Positions 46,396 through 56,450 of a stretch of 64,000 nucleotides of DNA are shown piece by piece (the first letter of the stretch is position 1; each line of letters starts with the position of its first letter). The translations under genes and the position numbers were made by a program. The notes under the pieces are model-generated. The model saw only the letters and a program-made list of their open reading frames with translations, made no database searches and was not told the origin of the DNA. This stretch comes from Candidatus Methylobacter favarea (lineage in GTDB: Bacteria > Pseudomonadota > Gammaproteobacteria > Methylococcales > Methylomonadaceae), in assembly GCF_902806695.1 (NCBI RefSeq), contig NZ_CADCXN010000013.1, forward strand, positions 18,892 to 82,891. Reading direction: 5' to 3'.

Positions 46396-47349
46396 TCAAT
46401 CTACGTAAAGCGAACTGACAGATTCGCCTACCGCTATACGTCTTATTGTTTCAGCGAGCATTTCTGCAACACTTAACGGCCTTATTTTTCCTGATTTAAC
46501 TGCATCTTCACTCAATGGTATAGTATCGGTAACAACTAATTCATCAAGTGCGGAGCTGCTTAAATTTTTTATAGCAGGACCTGACAGAACAGCATGGGTG
46601 CAATACGCCACCACTTTAATTGCTCCATGAGTTTTTAATGCTTCAGCTGCACTGCACAGAGTGCCGGCCGTATCCACCAGGTCGTCAATTAGTATACAAA
46701 TACGTCCATCGACGTCGCCTATAATGTGCATTATTTCTGCAACATTCGCTTTTGGCCTGCGTTTATCTATAATGGCAAGGTCAGCATCATCCAATCGTTT
46801 TGCAAGTGCCCGCGCTCTGACAACACCCCCTACATCAGGCGAAACAACAATTAAGTCATTATACTTTTGCCGCCAGACATCCCCCAGAAGGATGGGTGAT
46901 GAGTAAACATTGTCAACCGGTATATCAAAAAATCCTTGAATCTGATCAGCGTGCAAATCTACAGTAAGAACACGATCCGCACCGGCGTGTTCAATCATTT
47001 TAGCCACAAGCTTGGCGCTAATCGGCACCCGAGCTGATCGAGTTCTTCTGTCCTGGCGGCCATAGCCATAATAGGGCATGACCGCCGTAATACGGGACGC
47101 TGATGCCCGCTTGAGGGCATCAATCATCACCAGTAATTCCATCAAATTTTCATTGGTAGGCGAACAGGTAGGCTGAATAACAAAAACATCCTTACCTCTA
47201 ACATTTTCCTCAATCTCTACTGCAATTTCTCCGTCACTGAATCTGCCGACGGTCGCCATTCCCAAACGCATATTAAGCTTCTTGACTATACCTTCTGATA
47301 AAGCCGGATTAGCATTGCCGGAAAACACCATTATAGAGGTATCATTCAT
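46396..47349 (-). CDS. prs: ribose-phosphate pyrophosphokinase
   Basis: Prs makes PRPP from ribose-5-phosphate and ATP for nucleotide, His, Trp and NAD synthesis. The 317-residue length is typical. It shows [14 protein letters not shown] at the start, YGYGRQDRR near residue 96 (ATP site), [18 protein letters not shown] near residue 128, [17 protein letters not shown] near residue 168 and the PRPP loop [19 protein letters not shown] near residue 218. tRNA-Gln lies just upstream on the same strand, as in Pseudomonas and relatives. Confidence 0.96.
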   Translation of the reverse strand: MNDTSIMVFSGNANPALSEGIVKKLNMRLGMATVGRFSDGEIAVEIEENVRGKDVFVIQPTCSPTNENLMELLVMIDALKRASASRITAVMPYYGYGRQDRRTRSARVPISAKLVAKMIEHAGADRVLTVDLHADQIQGFFDIPVDNVYSSPILLGDVWRQKYNDLIVVSPDVGGVVRARALAKRLDDADLAIIDKRRPKANVAEIMHIIGDVDGRICILIDDLVDTAGTLCSAAEALKTHGAIKVVAYCTHAVLSGPAIKNLSSSALDELVVTDTIPLSEDAVKSGKIRPLSVAEMLAETIRRIAVGESVSSLYVD

Positions 47350-47389
47350 CCAGGGGCTCGCAAACAGAATTTAACTTAATGGAGGTAAA

Positions 47390-47464
47390 TGGCTGGGCCG
47401 CAAGGATTCGAACCTTGGTATGCGGAGATCAAAACCCCGTGCCTTACCGCTTGGCGACGGCCCA
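47390..47464 (-). tRNA. tRNA-Gln (anticodon TTG)
   Basis: The minus strand gives a full 75-base cloverleaf. The acceptor arm is TGGGCCG with CGGCCCA, the D-arm contains AAGCGGTAAGGC, the anticodon loop TTTTGAT gives TTG, which reads glutamine codons, the T-loop is GGTTCGAATCC, and the 3' end GCCA with encoded CCA is present. Position between ispE and prs on the same strand is the conserved gammaproteobacterial arrangement, so it is probably processed from the ispE-prs transcript. Confidence 0.95.
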
Positions 47465-47468
47465 ATAA

Positions 47469-48350
47469 TCAAGATATATATTTTCCAAGCTTCAATTTTG
47501 AAAACAAAGGCGATTCGTTTACTCCTTTAGTCAGATAAATTTGCCATTTATCTTTAAGGAATTTATAAGCTTCCAGCGCCGCATTTTCTGACTCAAACTG
47601 TGCGAAAACGCAAGCCCCGGTTCCGGTTAGCCTTGCTTCTGAAAATGCAGACAAATCAACCAACGCCTTTTTAACAGCCGGGTGAAGTTCACAAACTACA
47701 GCGAGGCAATCATTTTGATGCTCCCCCTCTGTAAAGTCGCGTATTGTGATTGATCTGCTATTTCGTGTCAAATTTTTAGCTGAAAAAATCTGTTTTGTAT
47801 CCACGCGGCAAGCGGGTTTTATAATAATGACCCATTGCTCGCCAATGCGAATTTTTTCTAGCTTCTCACCCACTCCTTCCGCCCACGAGGAATGCCCGTA
47901 TACGAAGACCGGCACATCTGCGCCCAAAGTCAAACCCAGGTCCATCAATTTTTCCGAGGAAAGCTTTAAATGCCATAATTCATTCAATACTACCAGCGCC
48001 GTTGCCGCATCAGAACTGCCGCCGCCAAGGCCGCCGCCGAGCGGCAAGTTTTTTTCTACTTCAATGCACACGCCCTGTTCGCATCCTGTTTCGGCTTTTA
48101 ACAGTTTTGCGGCTCTGACTGTTAAATCATCCGATTCAGGAACACCTGGAATAGTTTTTTTCAAGCTGACTTTGCCGTTATCGACCGGATGAAAGCTAAG
48201 CCAGTCACATAAACCAGTAAACTGAAAAACAGTTTGCAGCAAATGGTAACCGTCACTTCTTTGGCCTGTGATACGCAACATCAAATTTAGCTTGGCCGGA
48301 GCCGGCCATTTTTCAGCCCATGCGGAGTGATTATTTGGCTTTTGTTTCAT
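47469..48350 (-). CDS. ispE: 4-diphosphocytidyl-2-C-methyl-D-erythritol kinase
   Basis: IspE phosphorylates CDP-ME in the MEP isoprenoid pathway. The 293-residue GHMP kinase has WPAPAKLNLMLRITGQRSDGYH at the N terminus (residues 15-36), the ATP loop LPLGGGLGGGSSDAATAL near residue 105 and the C-terminal motif ARLTGTGACVFAQF near residue 242. Its start overlaps the end of lolB by 20 bases. The lolB-ispE-tRNA-Gln-prs order is conserved in the class. Confidence 0.95.
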   Translation of the reverse strand: MKQKPNNHSAWAEKWPAPAKLNLMLRITGQRSDGYHLLQTVFQFTGLCDWLSFHPVDNGKVSLKKTIPGVPESDDLTVRAAKLLKAETGCEQGVCIEVEKNLPLGGGLGGGSSDAATALVVLNELWHLKLSSEKLMDLGLTLGADVPVFVYGHSSWAEGVGEKLEKIRIGEQWVIIIKPACRVDTKQIFSAKNLTRNSRSITIRDFTEGEHQNDCLAVVCELHPAVKKALVDLSAFSEARLTGTGACVFAQFESENAALEAYKFLKDKWQIYLTKGVNESPLFSKLKLGKYIS

Positions 48351-48924
48351 CCAGTATCCACTTGTCTATAATTAATTTTAATTTAACCTGAGCATTCATT
48401 ACCGTCATTTTTCGAGGCATAATTTCATTATTGGCAAGCTGCATTTGTTTGTATTCATTAAGCCATCCTGCCTGTTTAAAGCCATCATGAATTTCTTTAA
48501 ACGAGCTGGAAGGCTCGGGCAAGCCTATTACCCAATAACGCATCGACTGTACAGGAACAAACATTCCCAGTTGCTGATTAATAAATTCTTCCGGCTGTGT
48601 GGACGATTGTACATTACCATCGCCCTGATTCACGGTAACAAAGTCTCCTGTTAAATTAATAACCACTGTTCCTTGACCCAGGGGTCCGGATAACTTTATT
48701 TTCTCCTCGTCAGGACTGTGTTCCCAAATTATATTTGCTGACCAGGAGTCATTTTTCCCGGTTAGGGCAAGCCGGCCTTCAAACGACCACTGCTGCAACT
48801 GGTAAAGATGAAGTCTTGCAGTTCTTGAATAACCTGCTTCAGGCGCGACGGGGAGGGTAGAACAGGCGGCCATTAAAAACAACAGGCAGCCGCCGGCATA
48901 CAGCTTTGGATTAAAAACTAACAC
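48331..48924 (-). CDS. lolB: outer-membrane lipoprotein receptor LolB
   Basis: LolB receives lipoproteins from LolA and inserts them into the outer membrane. The 197 residues begin with a signal peptide ending in the lipobox LMAAC (Cys near residue 21), then LQQWSFEGRLALTGKNDSWSANIIWEH and LSGPLGQGTVVINLTGD, typical of the LolB barrel (given in parts). The start is GTG. It follows the TPR gene by 2 bases and overlaps ispE by 20 bases, so all three are one operon. Confidence 0.92.
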   Translation of the reverse strand: MLVFNPKLYAGGCLLFLMAACSTLPVAPEAGYSRTARLHLYQLQQWSFEGRLALTGKNDSWSANIIWEHSPDEEKIKLSGPLGQGTVVINLTGDFVTVNQGDGNVQSSTQPEEFINQQLGMFVPVQSMRYWVIGLPEPSSSFKEIHDGFKQAGWLNEYKQMQLANNEIMPRKMTVMNAQVKLKLIIDKWILDETKAK

Positions 48925-48926
48925 TG

Positions 48927-50672
48927 CTATTTTGAATTATTTAAGATTCGTACTTGAAAATCCAATAGGTATTCATCTTCCGGCGCATCTTTAATGGCTT
49001 TGGTAAATAGCTTTTTGGCTTCAGATTTTTTACCTAAAGTCCATAATACTTCGGCAAGATGGGCGGCTATTTCATTTTCCTGCTGTTTGGCATAGGCTTG
49101 CTGAAGATATCCCAAAGCTTTTTCTGCATTGCCCAATTTAAATTGAAGCCATCCGTAGCTATCCAGGATTACTGCTTCATCGGGCTGTAATCTTAAGGCA
49201 TGTTGCAGATATTTTTCTGCTTCAGCATAGCGGTCAGTTTTGTTCAGCAGGGTATATCCCAATGCATTTAAAGCTTCGGCGTTATCCGGATCCCGAGAAA
49301 GGACTTTTTTCAGATCAGCTTCCAGTACATCCAGCTTACCGATGCGCTCGGCCATTAGCGCGCGGGTATAAAGCAGTTCTTTTTGATCAGGCAGCTCAGC
49401 CAGTGCTGTAGTCAACAGATTGAAAGCCTGCTCATAGTGTTTTTGCTGACTCAACAACTCCGCTCGCATCAGGATGATACGCAACTTTTGTTTAGGGAAC
49501 TGATTTTGCAATAGACTTAACCGCGAGTCGGCTTCATCAAATTGCTTGTTTTTTGCAAGTAAGGAAACCGCTGAAATTGATGCCTCAAAAACCAATGGCC
49601 CGTCAGTAATTTTATCAAACCAAGCCAGCGCGTTTTGGGTATGTCCTCGTTTTTCTTCTATTTTGCCCAAATAAAAACTTGCCTGATATTGCCAGTCAGG
49701 TTGGTCAAGCAGTTTTTTAAAAATGTCTTCAGCTTTTCCATCTCTGTCTAATTGCAGATTTACCAATCCCGAGGCAAACCGGCTTTCACTATCCTTGGGA
49801 TTAGCCGAAATTATTTCCTTATAAATTTCACCGGCCTCTTCATATTTACCTGCTTTTATTAAAATCTGGGCCAAAAGTTTTTTAATTTTGTCATTTTCCG
49901 GATACTTGAGGGAAGCATTTCTTAACAATCTCTTTGCCTTATCCAGGTCGCCTGAAAAAACTGCTATTTGAGCTTGAAGAATGAGCGCCTTATCCCAATC
50001 AGGCTGGATAACCAGAGCCTGCTGGACTTTCATTTCAGCCAGTTCCCTGTTTTTCATCTCCGTGGCTAATAATGATTGAATAAAATATATGACTGCCTGA
50101 TTCGGATGCTTTAACGATAATGCTTCCAATACCTCGTAAGTAAATGCAACATTGCCGTCCTTCTGCAGCGTACTTGCTAATTCAAACAAGGTTTTTTCAA
50201 AACTGGCAGGATCAGCTTTTAGCAAGACATCCAGATGTTCAACAGCCTTTTGCTTATTACCTTCTCTAAATGCCGATAATGCAGCAATTTTTCTTGCCGC
50301 CAGATTTTTAGGATCGTGCCGCAGCCACACAGAGACAGCTTCATCTGTTTTGTTGCTGTCCTTCATATACATGGCAATCATGGCTGCTCTTTCAGCAAGC
50401 CTTGGGTCATTAATCCGCTTGGCGGCTTCCATATAGCCTTCAAAAGCAATGTCATATTGTCCTCTTTGTCCTGCAAGTTCTGCTGTCAAGAGCATAAACA
50501 GCACCTCAGGCTCAATATCTGTTTTTGCTTGCGTGGGCTTGGGCTTGGCCTTTATGACGGATACTTTCACAGGCGTAACAGCGTCTTTTGAGACCTTGGG
50601 CTTTGCCGGTAAACTGGCGCAGCCAATAAGCAAAATAAAGGTTATTACTGAAAACAATCGAAAAATTAACAC
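48927..50672 (-). CDS. tetratricopeptide-repeat lipoprotein
   Basis: A 581-residue TPR protein. It has a signal peptide with lipobox LLIGC (Cys near residue 18), a short low-complexity linker and then about 12 or more TPR-like repeats (for example NALGYTLLNKTDRYAEAEKYLQHALRLQPD, residues 465-494 in parts). It is the conserved upstream neighbour of lolB in Pseudomonas and other gammaproteobacteria. It probably scaffolds envelope protein complexes; the exact function is unsettled. The start is a GTG at 50672 or a TTG at 50678, with AGGA upstream. Confidence 0.85.
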   Translation of the reverse strand: MLIFRLFSVITFILLIGCASLPAKPKVSKDAVTPVKVSVIKAKPKPTQAKTDIEPEVLFMLLTAELAGQRGQYDIAFEGYMEAAKRINDPRLAERAAMIAMYMKDSNKTDEAVSVWLRHDPKNLAARKIAALSAFREGNKQKAVEHLDVLLKADPASFEKTLFELASTLQKDGNVAFTYEVLEALSLKHPNQAVIYFIQSLLATEMKNRELAEMKVQQALVIQPDWDKALILQAQIAVFSGDLDKAKRLLRNASLKYPENDKIKKLLAQILIKAGKYEEAGEIYKEIISANPKDSESRFASGLVNLQLDRDGKAEDIFKKLLDQPDWQYQASFYLGKIEEKRGHTQNALAWFDKITDGPLVFEASISAVSLLAKNKQFDEADSRLSLLQNQFPKQKLRIILMRAELLSQQKHYEQAFNLLTTALAELPDQKELLYTRALMAERIGKLDVLEADLKKVLSRDPDNAEALNALGYTLLNKTDRYAEAEKYLQHALRLQPDEAVILDSYGWLQFKLGNAEKALGYLQQAYAKQQENEIAAHLAEVLWTLGKKSEAKKLFTKAIKDAPEDEYLLDFQVRILNNSK

Positions 50673-50960
50673 ACCCAAGTCCTATTTATTACTTACTATA
50701 TATTTTGTTATAGATTATAAGAAGAAGCGGTTGATACAGACAGCCGATTTATTCCTTATGGATAAAACTATTATATTTTTTGAAAGACGCGCGCCATAAT
50801 ATACCGGGTATTTCCTTAAAATTATCTGATTTCAGCATACTTAAGAAACATAGACTACAGCAAAGCGGCTGAATTTCTAAATCAACACACGAATATATAA
50901 GATCAACATATATTATTGTTTTAGCGGCCTGACAATTATAAACACTGACCCATCAACATC

Positions 50961-52217
50961 ATGACACTTCTTGCAGTAGGGATTAATTACAATACCGCGC
51001 CGGTTTCCATTCGGGAACGCCTGGCATTCCCTGCCGAAATTCTGGAAACGGCGCTACTGGAATTATGGAATATCAAGGAAATAAGTGAAGCAGCTATTCT
51101 TTCAACCTGCAATCGCACCGAGCTTTACTGTGCCTCGATAACTTCGAACCAGCAGGCTCTTATTGACTGGGTGGCCGAAAGCAAACAAATAAAAGCCGCA
51201 GATTTTACACCCTATTTATACTACCATACTGATAAGTCAGTCTGCCGGCATATGTTTCGAGTGGCCTGCGGCCTGGATTCGATGATTTTGGGCGAACCGC
51301 AAATACTCGGCCAGATGAAAACCGCCTATCAGGCCGCCTATGAAGCAGGAACTTTGGGCAAGCAGCTGGGCAAGCTTTTCCAGCATACTTTTTCCGCTGC
51401 CAAAAAAGTACGGACGGATACTGCCATAGGCTTCAGTCCGGTATCGGTTGCTTTTGCGGCTGTGCAACTGGCCCAGCAAATTTTTGATAAACTCAGCGAA
51501 CAGACCGCCCTGTTGATAGGGGCCGGTGAAACCATAGAGCTTGCCGCCAGACACTTGTCTCAGCAAGGCATTGGCCGCATTATAATCGCCAACCGTACTT
51601 ATGATAAAGCCCATACCCTAGCCACGCAGTTTAACGGTTATGCCATTGCTTTGGCTGAATTACCCCGGCATTTAGCTGAAGCTGACATCGTGGTGTCTTC
51701 GACCGCAAGCCAACTGCCGATTCTTGGCAAAGGCCGTGTTGAAAGCGCGCTTAAACAACGTAAACACAAGCCCATGTTCATGGTGGATCTTGCCGTTCCC
51801 CGGGATATCGAAGCTGAAGTTGAACAGCTGCCGGATGTCTATCTTTATACAATCGACGATTTGCAAGCCACTATTGATCAGAATATGGACTCGCGCCGGC
51901 AGGCTGCAGAGCAGGCTGAAGAAATAATCGATACTCAGGTGGACTATTTTTTAACCTGGCTACGCTCCCAACGCGCGCAATCGACTATTCGCGACTACCG
52001 CTCCCAGGCGGAAAAAACCCGCGATGAAGCTTTGCAAAAAGCCTTGGGTCTGCTAAAAAACGGCCTTTCTCCTGAAGAAGCCCTTAACCGGCTCGCTCAT
52101 AGCCTGACTAATAAACTGATTCATACGCCCAGCATACAAATCAGGGAAGCAGCCGAGAACGAAAGGCACGACTTGATTGCCGCAGCCAGAGAAATTTTTA
52201 AATTGAAAAAAACTTGA
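50961..52217 (+). CDS. hemA: glutamyl-tRNA reductase
   Basis: HemA reduces glutamyl-tRNA to glutamate semialdehyde, the first step of C5-type tetrapyrrole synthesis. The 418 residues show [17 protein letters not shown] at the start, Cys50 in [14 protein letters not shown] as the thioester nucleophile, and [17 protein letters not shown] near residue 102. The NADPH loop is [15 protein letters not shown] near residue 190, and a C-terminal dimerisation helix follows. It is divergent from the TPR-lolB operon over a 288-base region and is followed by prfA, a classic pair. Confidence 0.96.
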   Translation: MTLLAVGINYNTAPVSIRERLAFPAEILETALLELWNIKEISEAAILSTCNRTELYCASITSNQQALIDWVAESKQIKAADFTPYLYYHTDKSVCRHMFRVACGLDSMILGEPQILGQMKTAYQAAYEAGTLGKQLGKLFQHTFSAAKKVRTDTAIGFSPVSVAFAAVQLAQQIFDKLSEQTALLIGAGETIELAARHLSQQGIGRIIIANRTYDKAHTLATQFNGYAIALAELPRHLAEADIVVSSTASQLPILGKGRVESALKQRKHKPMFMVDLAVPRDIEAEVEQLPDVYLYTIDDLQATIDQNMDSRRQAAEQAEEIIDTQVDYFLTWLRSQRAQSTIRDYRSQAEKTRDEALQKALGLLKNGLSPEEALNRLAHSLTNKLIHTPSIQIREAAENERHDLIAAAREIFKLKKT

Positions 52218-53302
52218 TGAAAGACTCTATCCAACACAGGCTGGAAAATCTGTGTGAGCGCTATGATGAAATTGCTGCCTTACTTTCAGAGCCGGAAGTA
52301 CAAAACAATCAAAACAGGTTTCGCTTATTAAGCCAGGAATATGCGCAAATCAGCCCCTTGGTTGATTGCTATAAAAGCTATCAGCAGGCACAAGCCCTGC
52401 TTGCCTCTGCAAAAGAAATGGCCAACGACCCGGACCCCGAGTTACGGGAAATGGCCAAAGAAGAAGTCAGTGAGGCAGAACACCAAATTGAAGTATTGGA
52501 ACATGAATTACAAGTTCTTTTGCTGCCTAAGGATCCGCATGACAATCGCAACATTTTTCTGGAAATACGCGCCGGCACGGGCGGCGATGAAGCTGCTATT
52601 TTTTCCGGCGATCTTTCCCGCATGTATCAACGCTATGCCGAAAGAAGAGGCTGGCAAACAGAAGTCATCAGTGAGAGTCTTGGCGACCGCGGCGGTTACA
52701 AGGAAATTATCCTGCGCGTTTCTGGCCAAGATGTTTACTCGCAGTTAAAATTTGAATCCGGCGCGCATCGGGTACAGCGCGTACCCGAAACAGAATCTCA
52801 AGGCCGCATTCACACCTCAGCCTGTACCGTGGCCATCATGCCGGAAGTCGAGGAAGTGGATGCGATTGATATAAATCCGGCTGACCTTAAAGTGGACACC
52901 TACCGCGCTTCCGGCGCGGGCGGTCAGCATATCAATAAAACCGAGTCAGCCATACGCATTACCCACCTTCCCAGCGGTGTAGTCGTCGAATGCCAGGATG
53001 AGCGCTCCCAGCACAAAAACCGCGCCCGGGCCATGTCTCTTCTGGCATCCCGTCTGTTATCGGCGGAACAGGAAAAATACCATGCCGAACAATCAGCTAC
53101 GCGCAAATTGCAGGTTGGCAGCGGCGACCGTTCCGAACGCATTCGCACCTACAATTACCCGCAAGGCCGATTAACCGACCATCGCATTAATTTAACGCTG
53201 TATAAACTGGAGGATATTATGCAGGGCAGTCTGGAACAGGTTATACAGCCACTGGTTAGCGAACATCAGGCAGAACTTTTAACCCAGCTTGGCGAAGACT
53301 AA
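52217..53302 (+). CDS. prfA: peptide chain release factor 1
   Basis: RF1 terminates translation at UAA and UAG. The 361-residue protein carries the stop-codon recognition domain, where the expected PxT motif should lie around residues 185-190 (VPETESQGR is visible near residue 188), and the GGQ loop in [18 protein letters not shown] near residue 226 for peptide release. The ATG start shares one base with the hemA stop. prmC, which methylates the GGQ glutamine, follows 5 bases downstream. Confidence 0.96.
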   Translation: MKDSIQHRLENLCERYDEIAALLSEPEVQNNQNRFRLLSQEYAQISPLVDCYKSYQQAQALLASAKEMANDPDPELREMAKEEVSEAEHQIEVLEHELQVLLLPKDPHDNRNIFLEIRAGTGGDEAAIFSGDLSRMYQRYAERRGWQTEVISESLGDRGGYKEIILRVSGQDVYSQLKFESGAHRVQRVPETESQGRIHTSACTVAIMPEVEEVDAIDINPADLKVDTYRASGAGGQHINKTESAIRITHLPSGVVVECQDERSQHKNRARAMSLLASRLLSAEQEKYHAEQSATRKLQVGSGDRSERIRTYNYPQGRLTDHRINLTLYKLEDIMQGSLEQVIQPLVSEHQAELLTQLGED

Positions 53303-53307
53303 AGTAA

Positions 53308-54192
53308 ATGCAGACCATACAGTCGGCGCTGGCAAAAGCGGCCGCCCTACTCGCAGACAGTTCTGATTCGGCAGCTTTGGATGCAGAGATCTTACTTTGC
53401 CGGATTCTTGATAAAGACCGTTCTTATCTTCGCGCCTGGCCCGACCGACAATTGGAGCCCGAACATATAAACCACTTTTGGACATTGATGCAAGAGCGGC
53501 AAAAAGGCATGCCTATTGCCTATATCACTGGCAATCGGGAGTTCTGGTCGCGCGATTTTCATGTGACTCCGGATGTCTTAATTCCCCGCCCTGAAACTGA
53601 GCTGCTTGTTGAACTGAGTTTAAAATTAATTCCGTCCGATCAATGCGTCAGAATTATTGACCTGGGCACAGGCTCCGGCATTATAGCCGTCACTCTGGCC
53701 CTGGAATGTCCGCACGCAAAAATCAGCGCCACCGATTTAAGCTTGTCCGCGCTAAGCATCGCACAGCTTAATGCCCATAGCCATCATGTTACCCATATCG
53801 ATTTTTACCATAGCGACTGGTTGACCGGCATTCCAGATGCTAAATTCAATCTGGTTATCAGCAATCCGCCTTACATTGCTGAAGACGACAGTCATTTGCA
53901 GAAAGGCGATATCAGATTTGAACCTCAAACAGCCTTGCGCGCTTCCCGGCAGGGGCTTAATGAGATACAGATCATCGCCGATACTGCACGTAATCATCTG
54001 GAGCCGGGCGGACATTTATTAGTTGAGCATGGCTATAACCAGCAGCAGCAGGTGCAAGCAATTTTTAAACAGTTCAATTATGATAATATTCAAACTTATA
54101 AAGACTTATCAGGACAGCCGCGGGTGACTTACGGACAATGGAATTACTGTAGTTATAACAGGCGGGCGGCTTTGGTCGTTCAGGATGAATGA
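53308..54192 (+). CDS. prmC: release factor glutamine methyltransferase PrmC
   Basis: PrmC (HemK) methylates the GGQ glutamine of RF1 and RF2. The 294 residues have the PrmC N-terminal helices, DVLIPRPETELLVE near residue 89, the SAM motif IDLGTGSGIIAVTLA near residue 115, and the catalytic NPPY motif in VISNPPYIAEDDSH near residue 187. It is encoded directly after prfA, its target. The C terminus is about 10-15 residues longer than in E. coli and runs into the next gene. Confidence 0.95.
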   Translation: MQTIQSALAKAAALLADSSDSAALDAEILLCRILDKDRSYLRAWPDRQLEPEHINHFWTLMQERQKGMPIAYITGNREFWSRDFHVTPDVLIPRPETELLVELSLKLIPSDQCVRIIDLGTGSGIIAVTLALECPHAKISATDLSLSALSIAQLNAHSHHVTHIDFYHSDWLTGIPDAKFNLVISNPPYIAEDDSHLQKGDIRFEPQTALRASRQGLNEIQIIADTARNHLEPGGHLLVEHGYNQQQQVQAIFKQFNYDNIQTYKDLSGQPRVTYGQWNYCSYNRRAALVVQDE

Positions 54193-54223
54193 CTTCGCCC
54201 TTACCGCTTTGAATACCATCATT

Positions 54224-54643
54224 ATGACGCCGGAACACATCAGGATTCCTCGCAAAATAACCAACCAATTACTGCATTTTGCCCAGCAGACCCCGGCTAT
54301 TGAAATATGCGGTCTGATCGGCGGTAAAAAGGGTCTGCCAACCCGTTGCTATCCCATTAATAACCGGGCTGATCAACCTCGCCGGCGTTTTCTGCTTGAT
54401 GCCGGACAACAAATCTCGGCCATGTCTGCCATGCGTGCTCAGGGAGAAGAGCTTTTTGCAATTTATCATTCCCATCCGAATGCGCCAGCAATCCCTTCGC
54501 GCACTGATTTGGAACTGGCGGCCTACCCGGAAGCGCTTTATTTGATCATTTCCTTAAAAACTAAAGGCGTTCTGGAAATGCGGGGTTTTAAAATACAGCA
54601 TAAACGCGCATGGGAAGTAGCATTGACGCTAGGCGAGGACTGA
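54224..54643 (+). CDS. JAB/MPN (M67) family metallopeptidase
   Basis: A 139-residue JAMM-domain protein. The metal site is intact: Glu in AIEICGLIGG near residue 25 and HSHPNAPAIPSRTDLELA near residue 82, which gives the two histidines, the serine and the aspartate of the JAMM motif. Bacterial M67 enzymes process C-terminal tails of sulfur-carrier or ubiquitin-like proteins; the substrate here is unknown and no such carrier gene is adjacent. The frame is open to 54185, but I chose the ATG at 54224 (MTPEHIRIP). It is 31 bases downstream of prmC. Confidence 0.82.
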   Translation: MTPEHIRIPRKITNQLLHFAQQTPAIEICGLIGGKKGLPTRCYPINNRADQPRRRFLLDAGQQISAMSAMRAQGEELFAIYHSHPNAPAIPSRTDLELAAYPEALYLIISLKTKGVLEMRGFKIQHKRAWEVALTLGED

Positions 54644-54656
54644 TTACAAGGGAAAG

Positions 54657-55676
54657 TCAGGCTGGCCTAAAAAGGTATTGTTTTGAGGCGGCGCCAGCCT
54701 GTTCTTTGACCAGTTTGGGAACAAGATAGCCCGGCAAAGTATCCTGAATCTGCCTAATAAGTTTTAAGGCTTCTGTTTCAGCAACCTCGAAATGTCCTGT
54801 TCCCGAGGCTTTATCCAGTAAATGCAGGTAATAAGGAATGATGCCATGGCTGAATAATTTCTCGCTCAGGTCGCATAAGACGGCTGCATTGTCATTGACG
54901 CCTTTTAATAACACCGATTGATTAAATAGTATTAGCCCATTTTCTTTCAAGGATTTGCAGGCCGGGATAACGCGCTTATTTATTTCATTGGCATGGTTGC
55001 AATGGATCACGACTACGATTTGAACGGGGCTTTGTGATAATATATCAATCAGTTCGTCTGTTATTCGGGCAGGCAGAACGACAGGTAGACGGCTGTGAAT
55101 TCGTATGCGTTTTAAATGCCTAATGTCGCTTAATTGCTGAATAAGATGGGCTAATCGTGCATCGTTTAATAGCAGCGGGTCACCGCCGCTTAAAATGACT
55201 TCGGCAACAGAGGAGTCTTCCCGAATATATTGTATGGCCGCAGCTTCCTTTTGTTTTGTCAGTTGCAACTCAGCGTAAGGGAAATTTCGCCGGAAACAAT
55301 ACCGGCAGTTAATAGCGCAACTGCCGGTATTGATAAATAAAACCCGCCCCTGATACTTATGCAAAACACCGGCCTGCGCAACGGCCTGAATATCGCCTAC
55401 GGGATCAATGCTGAAACCTGGATAAATCTGCACTTCCTCTTTAACAGGCAATACCTGCCGTAATAGCGGGTCATGGGGATTGCCTTTTTCCATGCTTGCC
55501 GCAAAACTGAGCGGAACTCGTAATGCGAAGTCTTCGAGGGCAGCTAGTGAAATCGGCAAGTCATCCGGCGATAAATTCAAATAATCACATAAATCATCAA
55601 TTTTATTAAAAGCTTCGGCAAGTTGCTGCTGCCAGTTTTTACTAAAATGCAGGATTTCGTTGTGTCGGTCTGTCAT
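54657..55676 (-). CDS. epmB: EF-P beta-lysylation protein EpmB (lysine 2,3-aminomutase family)
   Basis: EpmB converts L-alpha-lysine to R-beta-lysine, which EpmA attaches to EF-P. The 339 residues are the short EpmB type. The radical SAM cysteines lie in [16 protein letters not shown] near residue 119 (CX3CX2C), then [13 protein letters not shown] near residue 158 for the SAM and PLP pocket, and the PLP lysine region in [17 protein letters not shown] near residue 286. It is divergent from efp, with only 87 bases between start codons, so their promoters share that gap. Confidence 0.94.
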   Translation of the reverse strand: MTDRHNEILHFSKNWQQQLAEAFNKIDDLCDYLNLSPDDLPISLAALEDFALRVPLSFAASMEKGNPHDPLLRQVLPVKEEVQIYPGFSIDPVGDIQAVAQAGVLHKYQGRVLFINTGSCAINCRYCFRRNFPYAELQLTKQKEAAAIQYIREDSSVAEVILSGGDPLLLNDARLAHLIQQLSDIRHLKRIRIHSRLPVVLPARITDELIDILSQSPVQIVVVIHCNHANEINKRVIPACKSLKENGLILFNQSVLLKGVNDNAAVLCDLSEKLFSHGIIPYYLHLLDKASGTGHFEVAETEALKLIRQIQDTLPGYLVPKLVKEQAGAASKQYLFRPA

Positions 55677-55720
55677 AAAAGCAAGTTATTTAAAGTTTCC
55701 TATGAACTGATGGCCTCTAT

Positions 55721-55726
55721 TATAAT
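55721..55726 (+). promoter_or_regulatory. possible efp promoter -10 element
   Basis: TATAAT lies 38 bases before the efp ATG in the epmB-efp gap. No strong -35 is seen; a weak TTTCCT-like hexamer at 55696-55701 is 19 bases upstream. The position is sensible for the start of efp. Confidence 0.4.
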
Positions 55727-55763
55727 GGTTAAATTTTTCATTGTTTGTAGTCTCGAGGATAAA

Positions 55764-56333
55764 ATGGCTAGTTATAGCACTAATGAATTTAAAGCCGGGT
55801 TGAAAGTCATGCTGGATAATGATCCCTGCTCGATTATTGAAAATGAATTTGTCAAACCGGGAAAGGGCCAAGCGTTCAACCGGGTTAAAATCCGGAATCT
55901 GAAAACCGGGCGCGTGATTGAAAGGACATTTAAATCAGGCGACTCTCTTGAAGGCGCTGATGTTGTAGATGTTGAAATGCAATATCTTTATAACGATGGC
56001 GAATTCAGGCATTTTATGGTGCCGGACACCTTTGAACAGTATCAGTCTGATGAGAAAGCAGTGGGTGAGGCAAGCAACTGGCTTAAAGATCAGGATTTTT
56101 GTACGGTAACTTTATGGAATGACATCCCGCTTTCCGTCTCGCCCGCCAATTTTGTCGAGTTGACAATTACTTCCACGGACCCCGGTATGCGCGGAGATAC
56201 ATCGGGCGGCGGCGGCAAGCCGGCAACATTGGAAACGGGCGCTGTGGTAAGAGTGCCGTTATTCGTGCAGCAGGGCGAAGCGATTAAGGTTGATACCCGC
56301 ACCGGCGAGTACGTCTCCCGGGTAAAAGAATAG
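55764..56333 (+). CDS. efp: translation elongation factor P
   Basis: EF-P relieves ribosome stalling at polyproline. The 189 residues start MASYSTNEF and show Lys34 in VKPGKGQAF, the residue that receives beta-lysine in bacteria with EpmA and EpmB. The C-terminal OB fold has [25 protein letters not shown] near residue 146 (in parts). GAGGAT precedes the ATG. An in-frame extension to 55623 is excluded because of the epmB start and homologue N termini. epmB and epmA flank it. Confidence 0.97.
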   Translation: MASYSTNEFKAGLKVMLDNDPCSIIENEFVKPGKGQAFNRVKIRNLKTGRVIERTFKSGDSLEGADVVDVEMQYLYNDGEFRHFMVPDTFEQYQSDEKAVGEASNWLKDQDFCTVTLWNDIPLSVSPANFVELTITSTDPGMRGDTSGGGGKPATLETGAVVRVPLFVQQGEAIKVDTRTGEYVSRVKE

Positions 56334-56450
56334 CGCTGATGATATTTGCAGGCAATTGAATACAGTATTGTCAGGGCTCGTTGTACTGCGTGGGTAATTT
56401 AACTATCGTCGACTTCATTTTTCCGCTTCATTCAGGGAATCCGGACTGAC

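Noticed and set aside
50679..50960. Riboswitch or leader in front of hemA
   Set aside because: AT-rich divergent promoter region without a stable conserved-looking fold.
55623..55763. N-terminal extension of EF-P
   Set aside because: It would run through the epmB start and promoter region, and EF-P proteins start at the MASYSTNEF point.
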